Assembly: GCA_032164295.1 (NCBI GenBank)
Contig: JAJHTX010000003.1
Coordinates: 2,542,001 to 2,606,000, forward strand
Length of the DNA: 64,000 nt
DNA from: Inonotus obliquus
Taxonomy: Eukaryota > Basidiomycota > Agaricomycetes > Hymenochaetales > Hymenochaetaceae
Direction of reading: 5' to 3'
The notes under the pieces were generated by a model. The model searched no databases and was not told the origin of the DNA. It was given only the letters and a program-made list of their open reading frames with translations. Of this stretch, positions 21,878 to 34,543 are shown in pieces. How positions within the stretch are numbered: the stretch's first letter is position 1; the number at the start of each line of letters is the position of its first letter. The translations under genes were made by a program, and so were the position numbers.

Positions 21878-22521
21878 AGGTTGGCGAAAGTTAAACTTGA
21901 CTAGGTGTGACGCGGCACGTGCCTAACCTCATCTTCCCAATATGGCTCATTCAGTTTCAATACAACATATTCAGAACTCCTCCATCAACATCAAATCAAC
22001 TCAAAATCCATCAGCACAGATTTGTAGAGAATGTGTTTATGTATAATTCTGTGCTTTTATTCTTCCAAAATAAGGATTTTTGGTGGACCAAATCTGAAAA
22101 TAAGTATTTTGTATAGAATTGCTTAAACGTGCTTTTCCAGCCATTTCCTGGCTTTTTGCATTTTTTGACCACAAATTTCAACAAATGACTAAGCAATGAC
22201 CAAATCAGGTATGACTAATATACTCCAAATATAGATATTATGTAATATACTTAGTCATACTGATCCAGAGCCGTAAATTGCTGAGCAGTCAACCCCTTTT
22301 CTGAGTGCCTTCTGCCTCAGAGAAGGTAGATGGACTTGAAGTAACACTGTATCAAGTGTCCATATAGTAATATATAGACGATATATGGTGTGCCAAGGCA
22401 CCCTTCAGAATCTTGAGGTCCAATTTTCAACAAGGGTCCTTCCTAATTGGGAGTAACCCTAGGGTTCAGGATTCTGTGACCGTGATGTGACAGGCTAGTC
22501 AAGTTTAACTTTCGCCAACCT
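21878..22521. mobile_element. MITE 2, 27-bp inverted repeats, TA duplication
   Basis: A 644-bp element. The left end (21878-21904) starts AGGTTGGCGAAAGTTAAACT and the right end (22495-22521) is its perfect or near-perfect reverse complement. TA flanks both ends (21876-21877, 22522-22523), as in Tc1/mariner elements. No coding frame is inside. Confidence 0.85.
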
Positions 22522-22557
22522 TAACTTAATCTACATTACTCTAACCTGGCAGACCGT

Positions 22558-22931
22558 ATTACATCACACGGCAGGCAAAATAGAATATCAGAGGGTGCGG
22601 TATTTAAAATTATTTTTTTGCAGAAATTTTAAATATCGGCAAGCATATCAGCACGTGATTTATATTTATAATACCGGCAGGATTGATATACTTACCGATA
22701 TTTAAAGTAGATGTTTAGACTATCTTTCAGGAAGATATGCATAAAAACAGATGGGAATTTAAAATATCAACCCAATCGATATCCATATCGATATAAAAAA
22801 TATGGGCACGTGGTTTATATAAATAATATCGGCAAGGTCGAAATGCTTACTGATATTTAAAATAATTGCGAGAAAAATTCTTTAAATTTAATGCCCGCTG
22901 ATATCCTATTTTGCCCGCCGTGTCATATAAT
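22558..22931. mobile_element. MITE 3, about 34-bp inverted repeats
   Basis: A 374-bp, very A/T-rich element. Its ends share ATTA(C/T)AT, then ACACGGC(A/G)GGCAAAATAG(A/G)ATATCAG in inverted orientation (22558-22591 and 22898-22931). Inside are two diverged direct repeats that start GCACGTG and contain TTATAT and CGATATTTAAA-like words. The target duplication is not certain. Confidence 0.75.
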
Positions 22932-23348
22932 CCCTTAAATCTAGGTTTGGATTTGTAATATACTCTCATATAAGCAAAAAAAGATAGTTTACATAACTCG
23001 AATTCTGTGTATATTTGTTTACCTAACGTACATCAGACTACACGGGGGTGTATTAGGGACCCCCAATACGCAGTGACTGATGAATAGTACACGTTTTCAA
23101 ACGTTTTACATATGTAAAGCCCCCTGAAGAGAATAGATTCAACGAATGTGAAGGTTGAAAATGAGGTGAAAGCGTTCAAGGTGGCAGAAATCTTTGGTGA
23201 ATACCAAATTTTAGATGATATCCTTCCGCGATGCCAGAAACCTGATTGATGCTGAAGTAGACTATCAACTTTCGATGAACTGCATACGTTTCATTAGTTC
23301 CTTCTGTAAAGCAAAATTCCAGATTCTTCCTACGGAGTATTGAACGAT
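22932..23348. other. Intergenic, no gene seen
   Basis: 417 bases between MITE 3 and the stop codon of the sulfite reductase gene. It should hold the 3' untranslated region and terminator of that gene. No long frame or repeat was seen. Confidence 0.5.
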
Positions 23349-26300
23349 CTACGCGGTAGCACTAATTTCACGGTGTGGACCAAGTCCACCCATACCATCA
23401 TACCACTCCTTTCCAGAAGTCGTTTCGGAAATGTAACCTGCACGAATCACAAAATCTCCAAAATGTTCACCTTCAAGCCTCTCTAGTGCGTAATGTTTGA
23501 TCATGGGTCGGAGTATGGCAAGAATGTCAGGTTCCGTGACAGATTCTGAAGGCGAGTGAGTCTCACTGGAGAGGAGATAGTATGCATGGATAACGAACCT
23601 CGATAGATCTTATTGAGTCGTTGCCCGTGATAACCGCCACCAAGTAGCATCAAGTAGCTTCCAGGTGCTTTGCCGACAAAGGCGACCTCGGCAACGTAGG
23701 GACGTGTGCACCCATTTGGACAGCCTGTCATTCGCATGACAATTGAGTCATTACGAAGGCCGTATTCTTCGCAGATCGCTTCGACCTTGCTGATGAGTAC
23801 AGGGAGGTACTATTTAACAACATAGTAAACACAAAAGACCCCGCACGAAAGTGACTGCTTACTCACCCTTTCCGATTCTGCCATTGCAAGTCCGCAAGTT
23901 GGAAACGCGACGCAAGCTGAAGAAGATAATCTCAACCCAGAATAGTCGAGATTGTCTAGCTTATACTCCGCAAGTAGTGCCTTTATCCGCGGGACTTCCT
24001 CAGCAGGGATATCCGCAAGCATCAAGTGTTGGTTCGTAGTTAGCCGGAATGCCCCTTTGTGGACCTTTGCGATTTCACAGAGTCCCTTCTTGAAGTCCCG
24101 TCCAGGCACGTTCTGCACTCGACCATTTTCAATGAACATCATATAATTGTGTTTTCCATTCTCGCCCACAGACCAGCCGAAGTCATCAATATTGCGATCG
24201 AAAGTATAAGGCCGAGCGTGTGCTAGTGACCATCCAAGGAGCTTCTCGACCTCGGCCTTGAAGACGTCCAACCCCATGCGGTCGATGGTGTACATTAATC
24301 GAGCATTTTTGCGACTAGATTGAGAGTCAGCCAACGTACATGCTTAAGGAAATAATCAACTTACTCCGCCCGATTGCCGTTGTCCCTTTGCACGATCATA
24401 ATCTTCTCAGCAACATCGAGACCTTGTTTTGGTGTGCAGAAGCCAAGAATACTGCCCAGTCGCGGATACGTCTTCTTGTTGCCGTGTGTGATACCCATTC
24501 CACCTCCTGCAGCGACGTTGAAGCCCTCCAGCTTCCCATCTTTTCCAACAATTGCAATAAATCCGACGTCATTGGCGAATACGTCCACGTCATTCGTAGG
24601 GGGCACTGCTACAGCAACCTTGAACTGAACTAGGGTCAACGACGGTGGTTCAACAGCTGAAATTACGACGCAAACCACACCTTTCGAGGAAGATAGGATT
24701 CGCCATACAGCGGTTCGAAGTCATGAACAGCATCACCGGCAACAAGTTTCTTGTCTAGCCAAATTTCGTGATAAGCCGTGGTTCGAGGTAGCAGTCTCTC
24801 GCTAAGCGACTTAGCAAAGTCGTAGACTTCCGCGTGCAGTCGTGATTTGGCGGGAATTGCAGAAACAAGGACGTTCCTAGATAATGCTCAGCATATGATA
24901 CAATAAAACACTTCGACGGTATTCACCTATTGACGTCTCCACATGCAGACAAGGTGTCTAAAAGTACCCGATTGATTTCACGGATTGTTTGCTTGAGATG
25001 CCGTTTGACAACGCCATGGAACTGGAAGGTCTGTCGTGTTGTGATCTTTAATGTCCCATTACCATGCTCATCCGCGATCTGGTCCATTGCAAGCCATTGA
25101 TCAGACGTGCACACTCCTCCAGGTAAACGGACACGAATCATGAAAGCATATGCAGGCTCAACACCCTGAGCTTGACGTTCATCACGAATATCCCGATCAT
25201 CTTGCTGGTAGATGCCGTGGAATTTCGTCACTTGTGTATCGCTCGGTGCAATGGAACCGGTTGTGGTGTCCTCTAATCCTTCCACGATCGTTCCGCGAAG
25301 ATAGTTCGATGCAACTTTCATGTGTTCATTCGTGATCGGATCCGGCTCCGGTTCTGTCACTTCAATATTATCAACGCCAAGAGCTTTCCAGACAAGAGGC
25401 TCCCATAATTTGTACCCGGTTTCGGGACCATCTTCATCCTGATCATCACCGAGCCCCAGGTCCGCAAAATGTGTTGCACCCAGAGCGGAAAGGCGTATAT
25501 CCAAGTCTTTACCAGGTCTGTTGTAGTAATGAGCATCCTCTGGACGCGGCCAGTAATGAGAGTCACCCATGCCAAAGACTGTATATTTGACAGACTGGAG
25601 AGGTGTCGCGCATCGCGTGACGGCTGCGTTTAACGATTTGAAGAACGTACGTCCGTTCTGCGGCGGCTCTCCTTGACCTGCGGTAGATGTTATAAATACG
25701 ACGTACTCCTCTTTCGCAATATCTTCGAGTGACGTCGAGTCCATCGTCGCAACAGTCGTTGCAAGACCACGAACCTTTCCGCGATTTGCGAGCCGCTTCG
25801 CTTTCTTCTCTGCATTTCCGCCATCAGATGCGAAGAGTACAAGCAGAGGTGCTCCGGAAATGTTGTTCAACAAATTATCGTAAGCCTGTCTTGCGCGCTT
25901 CTGTCGTGCTTCTTTGACATTCTCACCAAGGCTACTAACGAGCTCGACCGCCAGCTCAGGCTTCGTGCGCGACAGCTGGCTAAGATGATTCTGGCGGTCA
26001 AGAAACTCCCGCAGCTCATTCTTAATCGCATCGGAATCAAGCGAGAAAGGCTCCCTGCCTTCGCGTTCCTTTGCGGGGTTCCAGCGGTAGAGCGGCCAAT
26101 ATCCAGTATCGACGGCAAGTTTAGTCTCTGCGAGGACGTCAAGAGCGTGAGCATCCTCAGTCTGATATGGCAAGTATGCCAAAACGATCGACGGGCCTGG
26201 GAAGCGATCCGCCTCTACAAGGGCCTGAAGTACTTGTGTGTATGAAGAATAGATAGCAACGCTCGCGACGTAGATGTCAGAATGGTGCATTGCATATAAT

Positions 26301-28069
26301 CCAACATCGCGCTTGCGTCTAAGCGGGTCGGTTGAGTTACGATACGAATACGGTACGGTATCGATGATCAATGTGTTCACGTTCAAGCCAGATGCGATAA
26401 GATGGTGCAGACCGGAAGCGCCGAGATCGTATGACCACGCATCGGACCCAATAATCCAGCGTGAAGTGGAGGCAAAGTTGTGGCTCGAGGCAAGAATGTT
26501 AGGAATAGACTCGTGGAACGATGCAGTTTTCTGAAGTTGAGGGATAATCTGTTCGCCGAGTGTTCTACTTTTCACGGGGTCATCTTTCGCCAGTAGCCAC
26601 TTGCTGAGAAGCTCGTGCAATTCAGATGGGATGCTGTTCGACACGAGAAGCGTCTGGACGGCCTGGATCAAGTCGTCGCGCTCTTCAAACCGTCTGCGGA
26701 CGCGGCCGAGGGCGAACTCAGGAGTAGTCGCAAGGGTACCGAAGGTAGCGACGTCTTCGGGTGAATTCATAATTTGCAATCTTTCTCCAAAAAGATGCTC
26801 GAGAATCCTAGTGTACGAGGCTTCATGCCTAGGAACGTGTGGTATCGCAGGCGGCGAAGGGTCCGGGCTCTGTATGGGCCTCCCGAGGCGCACGCGCTCC
26901 GAAGACTGCTCTAGGAGCTTCATTCCATCTATTTTGGAAATTTCTGAAACATCGCCGAGGAAACCGGGTTGGACCTCTGGCCGGTACTGTTCGCCAATGA
27001 GCTGAATTGCCGCTACGACCTCTAAATAAAGAGGCGTCCATTTGAAATTCCATTTGTTTAACTGCTCCAGCACAACAACCCGTCTAACTGAAGGGGAAAC
27101 GGAACGCAAGAGTTTTGAAGGCAGCAAGGGGTTTAGTAGTGACACCTCCACCCACAGGACACCGTCCAGTTCGATAGGTGGTGTTCGTCCCAGAACAAAT
27201 ATCACCGTATGTGGCTCGGATGAGCCACGAGTAATCAAAGGATGGATTGCCCGACTGACCAAGGGAACAATAGAGACGGAAGCATGCTCATAAGCATTGT
27301 ATAGAGACAGAAGTCCTTCTTCGTCTATTACTTGATCAACCGTTGTTGGAGAATTCGGTGACGAATATCCGCTGGTCGATTCGTTGGTTCCATTCGCGTA
27401 TCCGTTCGTATTGCCGTTTGCATGGCCGTTCGTATGCCTATTCGCGTAACCATTGGTTGAGCCATTGGCTTTATCGTTTGCACTTCCGTTTCCATATACG
27501 CCGGAGTTCTTGGTACCGTTTGAATTCGGGATATGTCGGTTCTCATCTAGGTAGGAGCGGATTTGTTCCTCCGTCAATTCTTGCAACTCCGCATCCTCAA
27601 CATCCGCATGAAAGGCATGAATGACGAGCTTGCTTTCCGTTCGTGCAATCCTCGTTGCTATCAGAGCATTATCATGGGCTTGGTGTAGTGTGGAGGAATA
27701 GAGAAAATAGGGTACGGCCGATCGGAGTAACAGGACGTCGGACAGGTCACCTAAGACCGAAAGGTGTATTACGACCGGAGAGGTAGCTAGTTCAGAAAGG
27801 TACGGAAGAAATTGCGAGATCACACGCGGACTTGACGCGGCGGTAAAGGTGACTACACCGGATGAGGAATATCGCTGGACATAGGAAGCAGAATCTGCAG
27901 CATACGGTACAGAGACAATTTGAGCTCGTCGCACGGCCTTTCGAGAGAGAGCCTTGTACTCTTCAGAGAAGAGAGATGTATTGCTTTGTATCGATTGACT
28001 GTCGATGATAACATCAGAGGATAAGTAGACAACTCTAGCCACAGCCGATGCAACCGTCGACGAAGCCAT
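23349..28069 (-). CDS. MET5: Sulfite reductase (NADPH) beta subunit
   Basis: This is the hemoprotein that reduces sulfite to sulfide in sulfate assimilation for Cys and Met. Exon 1 (28069-24927) encodes about 1047 residues: a pyruvate:ferredoxin-oxidoreductase-like N-terminal part, a flavodoxin-like domain (about 740-895, [15 protein letters not shown]) and the start of the sulfite/nitrite reductase repeats. Exons 2 (24876-24682), 3 (24624-24365), 4 (24314-23867) and 5 (from 23809) finish the catalytic part. The siroheme/4Fe-4S ligands are CVAFPTC and CPNGC. Total length is near 1,400 residues, like yeast Met5. Residues about 190-245 are an Asn/Gly repeat. The last junction (about 23566-23605) needs an intron of only 29 nt or hides an indel, so the C-terminus (ending HREISATA) is less sure. 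TAG lies at 23349-23351. Confidence 0.93.
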
Positions 28070-28267
28070 GTCGTGAGATGGTGACCGTGCAGTCCAGCTC
28101 TTGTGCGGAGACGACGAGGACGGCAGGGGAGCTATTCAAAGCTGTCGGGGAAGGAGATGTGCCAGGGCTTGAATTGGAAACAAAGTTGGTCGGCATTATA
28201 AGCAATTGCAGAGAAAAGTGAAATATTTCACAAGCACGCCATTGGAACTCATTCACCCCGTGTGGTC

Positions 28268-29675
<1,408 letters not shown>

Positions 29676-29683
29676 GTGTGGTC

Positions 29684-30615
29684 CGCGTATTCTCCTCTCT
29701 CTCAATCCCGTCAGCTCCATTACTCAAAACCAAAATGACATTACATCGGATGCGGTTTAGGTCTTCGCTACTTTGTACGCCAGAAGATATTTGGTTTGCG
29801 GCAATAGGATATGTCTTTTGAAGTGCTTGGTATTATGGTATTTTTGTTATTTTTGTTTGTAAATTTGTCAGAATCTCAGCAAACCACGTGATGCTCTTGA
29901 CCTTCCAAAGCTGAAGCATGACCTTAATGCATCCGAAAGCCCGACAAACCTCTTTCCTAAGCCTAAGCCTACGAGACCACTTAGCAATTGTTGATTGGAT
30001 TGGCGAGATATCTGTAAATGTGAAGCAAGACTATTGTAGTCTTATCTCCTGTAGTCCGTTGATCGTCCAAATGCTTTTCCTTGGCCCACTTACAACTTGC
30101 AAGCGTGGCAAGGCTCTTATTCGCAGTTGCGGATTTTTGACCGCTAACTTTGGATTTAACAGATCATCTTCGGCGAAGAGACTGTCGAAATTGACGTCGC
30201 TCCGTGCGCAAATAGGCAGGGCGTACTGCTCAACCCTTTGTCCGGAACTTCACGCCTGACAATAATGCCTACCAATCACCGTGTCGCTTTTACCGCACCT
30301 GAACAATCGAGTGGCCGAGAATCAATCAAATAAAGGACTATTAGTTTTTTTGTTCCTTTGAAGCTGCGAGACAGCACCGGAAACCTAGGAGGATGATTGT
30401 CGCAGGTGTGAGTACTATTTTTAGTGCAGCGTCTCACCTATATTCATGTAATCTATTGTCAGGATATTTCTTCACCTTCTCAGGACAAAAATTCGCCCCC
30501 GAGTTCAATAACATTTGAATCAGTCTCTGTCTTGACTGCTTTATCCTAATTATTCTGGTGAACATCTTATATATAACAATTAAAGGAAGCGGAATAGACC
30601 ACCAACTCAAAATCC
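29684..30615. other. Intergenic, no gene seen
   Basis: About 930 bases between the hAT-like element and the protease promoter. A 113-codon frame at 29918-30259 shows no splice signals, motif or protein-like composition, and I regard it as chance. No repeat of note. Confidence 0.5.
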
Positions 30616-30622
30616 TATAAAA
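30616..30622 (+). promoter_or_regulatory. TATA box of the aspartic protease gene
   Basis: TATAAAA lies 79 bases before the ATG at 30701, with a pyrimidine-rich stretch between. This is a good position for a core promoter of a strongly or inducibly expressed secreted enzyme. Confidence 0.6.
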
Positions 30623-30700
30623 TGGGACCATGCTGCTCGGAAGGATACATGCACTTAACCCACTTCATCTGACCACCCACTAACCGTCGTACTCATTACA

Positions 30701-32146
30701 ATGTTCGCTAAATCATCCCTACTCACGACTGTGCTCATTGCACTTTCCGTCGCTGGATCTCCCCTTCTACACATCCGCGACGATGCCCCGCTTTCGGGCT
30801 TTAACTTTTCAATGAACCTCAATCTTACTGGCATGAAGCTGCCAGACCTTGATCGCGCCCGTGCAGCGCACTTGTTGACGCGCGGTAAAGAGATAGACCA
30901 GATCAACCTGCAGGATGGAAACGTGACTCTCCCTGCCGATCTAAACAGACGCGCATCCAGTTTCAGCGTCGCGAACACTGGTGTGTCATATGTCACAACG
31001 GTCAATATCGGGAGTCCCGCGGCGAGCTACAAGCTCTTGATTGACACGGGGTCTTCAAACATATGGGTTAGTTCTTAGTTTTTCGTAAATGAATGATTAG
31101 TTAATCTAACTCTAACATGCAGGTGGGCGCTAGCAAAGCGTATTCGAAGACCAGCTCGAGTAAGAGCACTGGCCAGCACTTCTCCGTAACCTATGGTTCT
31201 GGAAAAGCAACTGGTGATGAGTGTATGTTTGTCTCACCGGATTCGCAGCACCAGTGATTCAGATTTTCTCATCACACAGATACCGATACGGTGGCCCTAT
31301 CCTCCTCTCTCTCCATAACCCAGCAGTCAATTGGTGTAGCCACGCCTGAGACCGTAGCTGGCTTGCAAAATGCTGACGGTATTCTCGGCATTGGACCAGT
31401 CGATTTAACCATAGGGACTGTCACCGGGACATCACAAGTGCCCACTGTCGCAGACAATCTACTCTCACAAAAGAAAATCAACACGGAAGTCATTGGAATT
31501 TCATTCAACCCGACGTCCTCGTCATCACAGATGACTGGCGAACTTACGTTTGGAGGTGACGACTCATCCAAATACACTGGCTCAATTACCTATGCGCCAA
31601 TCACGAAATCGTCCCCGGCGAAACATTATTGGGGATACGACCAGAGCGTAACGTACGGCTCTTCCAACGCGAATGTCCTTTCGTCGACGGCTGGTATTCT
31701 CGACACGGGTACGACGCTGGTCCTTCTCGCTAGCGACGCGTTCAAACGGTACACATCACTCACCGGCGCGACGTACGACGAGACTACTGGTCTACTCATG
31801 TTGACGAACTCGCAGTATCAAAATCTGCAGAGTCTATACTTCACAATCAACAAAACGAAATTCGAGCTCACCGCAAACGCGCAAATCTGGCCCCGCTCGC
31901 TGAACACATACATTGGTGGCTCTGCTGGAAGCATCTATCTCATTATTTCTGATGTATGTACTCTGAAAGTTCTTCAAGCATGATACACGCAAACTGAGAC
32001 TATTTTAGCTTGGTTCGAACGATGGCGAGGGTCTCGACTTCATCAATGGGTACACGTTCCTCGAGCGCTTCTACTCGGTGTATGACACGACGAACAGCCG
32101 CGTCGGTCTTGCTACCACTCAGAACACCAAAGCTACGACGAACTGA
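30701..32146 (+). CDS. Secreted aspartic protease, pepsin family A1 (polyporopepsin-like)
   Basis: Four exons: 30701-31066, 31123-31222, 31280-31953 and 32009-32146, with GTTAGT, GTATGT and GTATGT donors and AG acceptors. Together they encode about 425 residues, the usual length of a pre-pro-pepsin. A signal peptide (MFAKSSLLTTVLIALSVAGS) is followed by a propeptide to about residue 85. The two catalytic Asp motifs are DTGSSN (end of exon 1) and DTGT (ILDTGTTLVLL). The flap Tyr lies in VTYGSGKATGDE. The ending YSVYDTTNSRVGLA is the conserved C-terminal strand of the family. The enzyme should work outside the cell in acidic conditions, digesting protein for nutrition. It is not a vacuolar Pep4 type by sequence feel, though this is not tested. 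Confidence 0.93.
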
Positions 32147-32392
32147 TCGAAGGATCGAAGCTACCCTTCCTCCTACTATACCACTGCATTTGTATACACC
32201 CATCCCTGTAGATTGTTCATTCTGTTTTTGTGCAAGGATCCAATTGAATTATCTTTTCATGATTTATCTGATTATGGATATTTCGGGATGCCGATCAGAC
32301 GCGTCTCCTCCTATCCCATTCAGCACATACCTCCTACTATGAGCATCTGAATATCTTTGCTCTTCAAACCAGCGCTGACATGAAAGCCTAAA

Positions 32393-34440
32393 ATGACAAG
32401 CATCTACCACATCCGCATACGGATAGACAAGAAATTTGCATATCAAGGCAAACAACCAGACGCTGAATTCACCTTTCCAAGGTCAATATTCGACAAGCTC
32501 CCTTCACATACAGCCGCACCTATTAGCAAACGCCGAGATACTTTACGGAGTACGAGCAAGAAGGACTACAGATTTGGACCTATCAGGTTTGACTGGGTTG
32601 ATTTTGAAGAAACGACCAGCATGGATTCCAAACATTCGGCTGAAATGACAAAGAAGGGTCAGTTGGAAGAATGGCGTGAGTTCTCGACTCAAATGATGTG
32701 GCCAATCTTGTTAAACATCTATCAGAGACTCCTGCTGCGATATTCATCCCAGGTTCTCCTAGCGGAACGACGAACTTACCAGAGGGCATTGTCCACATCT
32801 TTCGAGAAAAGCCCGCGCAGGATTCTCGCCCTGTCGCCTCCACTTCGTCCGCTGCGGAGCCCTCGAGCTCAGGCTCAGTAGCCACATCATCATACTCTGA
32901 ACCCACCTCTTCAAATAGCTTTGGACAAGCTGCTACGACAGTAGCTGTACTAGCCGTCCCGCCTTGGATGACGCCATCGGATTTCCTCGCCTTTGTTGCC
33001 CCTGCTGCTGAAAGCATGAAACACCTGCGACTGATCCGGGACGTTTCTCCGAATCGAACCATGGTCGTTATTCAATTCAGAGAGGCTTCGAATGCTTCTG
33101 AGTTTACTGAGGAATTCAATGGGAAGCAGTTTAATTCGGTCGAGGTATGTCCGTATCTCCTGGCCTTTTGATAGCTTCCCCTCATTGCTTCTGACTTAGC
33201 CGGAAACATGCAGTATTGTGCGTGTGAAATCCGTTGAGATTGACACCGACGATCCCGTTTCTTTGAGTATTAACGTTGGATCTGCAAATTCATCGGTGTA
33301 TGAGCTACCGACTTGTCCAGTCTGTCTTGACAGAATGGACGCATCAGCTACGGGTCTCGTTACAGTTCCCTGCTCACATACGTTCCATTGTATGTGCCTA
33401 AGTAAATGGGGCGACAGTCGGTTAGTACGTCTACACAATCTCAAATCTCTTGTGACTTGATTATTGTTTCCAGCTGCCCTGTTTGCCGATATTCACAGAC
33501 CGCACTCTCCTCTGCTTCACAATCTACAAATGGATTTCCTTATCCTTTGCCACCAGCAAACTCGCGCCTCGTATCATGTACCGACTGCGACTCTCGTTTG
33601 AACCTATGGATATGCCTTATATGCGGAAATGTCGGCTGTGGTCGACAAGGCCGCGCACACGCAAAGGGTCATTTCGATCTCACATCACACCGCTACGCTA
33701 TGGAGCTATCCACTCAACGCGTTTGGGATTACGACGGAGATAACTATGTCCATCGACTCATTCAGAACAAGGCAGATGGGAAACTCGTTGAACTGCCGTC
33801 TGCTGCTGGCGTAGAAGAAACACAAGGAAGAGGTCAGGGACCGGGAGAAGATGATAACCTCAAAGCAGAGAAGATGGAAATTCTCGCGATGCAGTATTCC
33901 CAAATCTTGCAACGAGCAATGGAGGATCAGCGGGTTGCTTATGACGAGCAAACGGCCGAGCTACGTCGACGTCTTGAAGATGCGCAGAGAAAGGTGGAGA
34001 TCATGTCCAAAGATACAGAACGTAAGGTTCGCGAAGCACACGATGAGTTACAGAGGAGACGACAAGAAGAAGAGGAAAGGCGAGCCCATCTGGAGCGTGA
34101 ACGTGTCAAAGCGGAGAAGAAAGCGGAGAAAATGACCGAATTGGCAAGGAGGTTAGAGAAAGAGTTGAAAGAAGAGCGAACCGTCAGCGAAGGCTTAATG
34201 AACAATATCACCACTCTGAAGACAAAAACCGAGGGTATGGAGAAGGAGAAGCACGAACTCACTTCGAGGGTTACAGATTTGGAGGAACAGATGAGAGATT
34301 TGATGTTCTACCTGGAAGCTCGAGACAAGATCGAGCAAGGTGGCAGTGGAATCTCAGAAGCTGCAGGTGGATCCATTGAGTTGCCCCAGCCTCCGCCCAA
34401 TAGGACAGGGACAGGAGGCAAGAAGAAAAAGAAGAAGTGA
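32393..34440 (+). CDS. ETP1: BRAP2/Etp1-type RING and UBP zinc-finger protein
   Basis: Four exons: 32393-32675, 32726-33144, 33200-33420 and 33474-34440. The first intron (GTGAGT...CTATCAG, 50 nt) restores the frame as EWQTPAAIFIPG. Domain order is an N-terminal BRAP2 region (from about residue 90, with RRM-like PPWMTPSDFLAFVAP), a RING-H2 finger (CPVCLDRM, CSHTFHCMCL, CPVC), a UBP-type zinc finger (CTDCDSRLNLWICLICGNVGCG, with HAKGHFDLTSH) and a long coiled coil ending in poly-Lys. This matches yeast Etp1 and human BRAP, cytoplasmic proteins thought to act as ubiquitin ligases. Human BRAP tunes Ras/MAPK signalling; yeast Etp1 is needed for ethanol stress. Its stop is 103 bp from that of the next, convergent gene. 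Confidence 0.92.
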
Positions 34441-34543
34441 GTTATAGTGAACGTACTTTAATGTAGAATGTCGTGGTCAAGACGGATAATGATATAGTGT
34501 ATGTAGCTCTAGCCTGTACTAATAATTACATGATACTTGAACA

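Noticed and set aside
25985..27624. Plus-strand frames opposite MET5
   Set aside because: They are shadows of the long MET5 exon on the other strand.
29918..30259. 113-codon plus-strand gene
   Set aside because: No motif, no splice support, composition like random sequence.
32676..32725. Frameshift in the Etp1 gene
   Set aside because: A normal 50-nt intron (GTGAGT...CTATCAG) explains the frame change.
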